DNA of 7,645 nt from Rickettsiales bacterium (lineage in GTDB: Bacteria > Pseudomonadota > Alphaproteobacteria > Rickettsiales > CANDYO01), in the NCBI GenBank assembly GCA_947424995.1, contig CANDYO010000092.1, forward strand, positions 1 through 7,645. Reading direction: 5' to 3'. Below, in pieces: positions 6,676-7,645 of the stretch; position 1 is the first letter of the stretch, and every line of letters starts with the position of its first letter. Below the pieces are notes generated by a model, which was not told where the DNA came from, did not search any database, and saw nothing but the letters and a program-made list of their open reading frames with translations. A program made the translations under genes and the position numbers.

Positions 6676-6730
6676 TGAGTATTTATTTAATCGACTGTGA
6701 AAAAGTTGTTTTTTACCTTAAAGTAAAAAT

Positions 6731-6773
6731 CGTCGTCACTCTTGAGCGAACGAAGTGAAGCTCAAGAGTCCAG
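6731..6773. repeat. Palindromic intergenic element, likely dispersed repeat family
   Basis: ACTCTTGAGC (6738-6747) and GCTCAAGAGT (6760-6769) are a perfect 10-base inverted repeat around the loop GAACGAAGTGAA. The element is framed by CGTCGTC on the left and TCCAG on the right. The architecture CGTC-arm-GAGCGAACGAAGTGA-arm-TCCAG resembles dispersed palindromic repeats of Rickettsia-like genomes of the form CGTCATTGCGAGCGAA...AATCCAG (recalled, not searched). It is clearly GC-richer than the surrounding DNA. It could also slow or end transcription, but no T run follows it. Confidence 0.6.
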
Positions 6774-6826
6774 ATAAAATCTCTTACAGCTTTGAGTTAC
6801 AAAAAATTTTAAAAGATTTCAACTGA

Positions 6827-6860
6827 ACCCTCTCCATCAGCTGAAGCTGTTGACGAGGGT
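6827..6860. repeat. Second palindromic element, imperfect hairpin
   Basis: ACCCTC (6827-6832) pairs with GAGGGT (6855-6860). After a two-by-two mismatch, CA-t-CAGCT pairs with AGCTG-t-TG around a GA turn. The arms are GC-rich compared with the spacer and unrelated in sequence to the element at 6731-6773. No T run follows on either strand, so a simple intrinsic terminator is unlikely. A decayed palindromic repeat is the more natural reading. Confidence 0.5.
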
Positions 6861-6948
6861 GATGCAAGACTTGATGTTTATGTAAAAATACATTGCAAGG
6901 TTTTTACCAAAAAATAGCATTTTTATGGATCAGAAAAGATACCAAATC

Positions 6949-7645
6949 TTAATTGACCTCGACTGTCTCTGGGCTAACTGAAGCAGATTCAAAAAGACTT
7001 GATAGCCCAGTTAAACTATTGGCGATGTAATCTTGACATTCTGTAGCATTATAAGCCACCATTTTTAGCAAAGGAATATCATTGCCAGAAACTGTTTTAA
7101 GAACAGTACCTAAGGATTTATCCATACCAATATTGCTTAGAAGCGTATGGTTAGATAATTGCCCCAGCAACGATTGAGTCATATCAGTTTGATTAGTAAA
7201 AAGCACATTATTTTTAGCAAAATATTTATTTACAAAACTACCTAAAAATATTGCCACTTGTTTCAAGCTATGGTCGTTTAAATCTTCATTGGCAGCTAGA
7301 TTACATAAACTAATTTTACAAGCCATTTCTTTTAATATCGAATCTTTAGGTCTATTATCTACAGGAGAGTCAGAACCGGCTACAAGAGATATTGCTAGTA
7401 ATGATGATACAACAAATTTACCGCATTTAAGAATAGTAGTACCTTCTTCTGATCCAGGAATCCACGAAAACACAACGCCAGCATCATAAATAGAAGATCC
7501 TACTCCAAACCATACTTTTATATGCCTAGTAACATGACTAAATCCCCCCCAAGAACCTGATCCTTCAGAATTTTCATCTTGAACATATTTACTAAATTTT
7601 TCTAAATATTCTTTTTTCTCTGGAGCAAATTTTGGTACATCGCTA
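6949..7645 (-). CDS. Unknown protein, C-terminal part only (5' end beyond the right edge)
   Basis: The minus-strand frame ending at TAA (6949-6951) is open without interruption to the window's last base, giving at least 231 residues. The GTG at 7471-7473 that looks like a start is internal: a further 57 in-frame codons precede it, including VQDENSEGSGSWGGFSHV and HIKVWFGVGSSIYDAG, and no ribosome binding site lies before the GTG. Visible features are a Lys/Glu-rich helical stretch at the left of the fragment, a Gly/Ser/Trp-rich segment, a short hydrophobic stretch (KFVVSSLLAISLVAG) too short for a confident membrane helix, four cysteines (including CKISLC) and an acidic C-terminus. No family was recognised. 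It is convergent with yebC and, like the minus-strand gene on the left, looks accessory. Confidence 0.75.
   Translation of the reverse strand, partial: SDVPKFAPEKKEYLEKFSKYVQDENSEGSGSWGGFSHVTRHIKVWFGVGSSIYDAGVVFSWIPGSEEGTTILKCGKFVVSSLLAISLVAGSDSPVDNRPKDSILKEMACKISLCNLAANEDLNDHSLKQVAIFLGSFVNKYFAKNNVLFTNQTDMTQSLLGQLSNHTLLSNIGMDKSLGTVLKTVSGNDIPLLKMVAYNATECQDYIANSLTGLSSLFESASVSPETVEVN

Larger units (their letters stand above)
6645..6948. other. Convergent non-coding spacer with palindromic elements
   Basis: This 304-base stretch lies between yebC (plus) and the right-edge gene (minus). No frame here combines a plausible start, ribosome binding site and length. It contains a small AT-rich palindrome at 6651-6662, an AT hairpin at 6710-6729, a GC-richer 10-base-pair inverted repeat at 6738-6769 and a longer imperfect hairpin at 6827-6860. 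A short perfect hairpin ATGTA-aaaa-TACAT lies at 6880-6893. Confidence 0.7.

Noticed and set aside
6710..6729. TTTTTAC/GTAAAAA hairpin as a terminator
   Set aside because: The seven-base-pair stem has a single G-C pair and no T run beyond it on either strand.
6813..6916. Plus-strand frame with acidic, protein-like composition (PSPSAEAVDEGDARL)
   Set aside because: There is no start codon, it is only about 34 codons long, and much of it is simply the palindrome read in one frame. It could be a relic of a gene, but nothing supports expression.
6837..6920. Minus-strand 27-codon frame (MLFFGKNL...) in the convergent spacer
   Set aside because: It has no ribosome binding site and unremarkable composition, and it overlaps the 6827-6860 palindrome.
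7289..7489. Plus-strand open frame of 66 codons
   Set aside because: It lies wholly antisense to the partial minus-strand gene, whose frame is much longer and continues to the window edge.

Overview
The window looks like part of an AT-rich alphaproteobacterial genome, most likely a host-associated member of the Rickettsiales. Three things suggest this. The core genes include a membrane-anchored class I cytochrome c (CycM type) and a tight rdgB-hemW pair, both familiar from Alphaproteobacteria. A very large J-domain plus ankyrin-repeat protein is the kind of gene common in intracellular bacteria. The convergent spacer at 6645-6948 carries short palindromic elements, one of which resembles (from memory, not searched) dispersed palindromes of Rickettsia-like genomes. 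The genus cannot be fixed from the sequence alone.

Layout. Positions 1-386 hold the possible tail of an off-window plus-strand gene and two hairpins that could act as terminators in both directions. Positions 387-3221 (minus) encode a 944-residue protein with an N-terminal J domain, about 20 ankyrin-type repeats and an 82-residue non-repeat tail. It has its own near-consensus sigma70-type promoter and a good ribosome binding site. A 236-base divergent promoter region follows, and then four housekeeping genes on the plus strand: rdgB (nucleotide-pool sanitation), hemW (heme chaperone/radical SAM), cycM (membrane-bound cytochrome c) and yebC (TACO1-family translation/regulatory factor). rdgB and hemW abut with no spacing and are probably translationally coupled; cycM and yebC form a second tight pair. 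Positions 6645-6948 are a non-coding convergent spacer with two different palindromic elements. From 6949 to the right edge a minus-strand gene of unknown function runs out of the window; its frame stays open past the apparent GTG start to the last base.

The four core genes therefore form a plus-strand block flanked by two minus-strand genes of accessory character. hemW and cycM are linked by theme (heme handling and a heme protein of the respiratory chain). rdgB and yebC are general maintenance genes.

The most unusual object is the J-domain/ankyrin protein. Its repeats mostly lack the canonical TPLH tetrapeptide, alternate between two repeat types, and end in a tandem duplication of a roughly 125-residue module made of a predicted beta-hairpin insert plus three ankyrin repeats.
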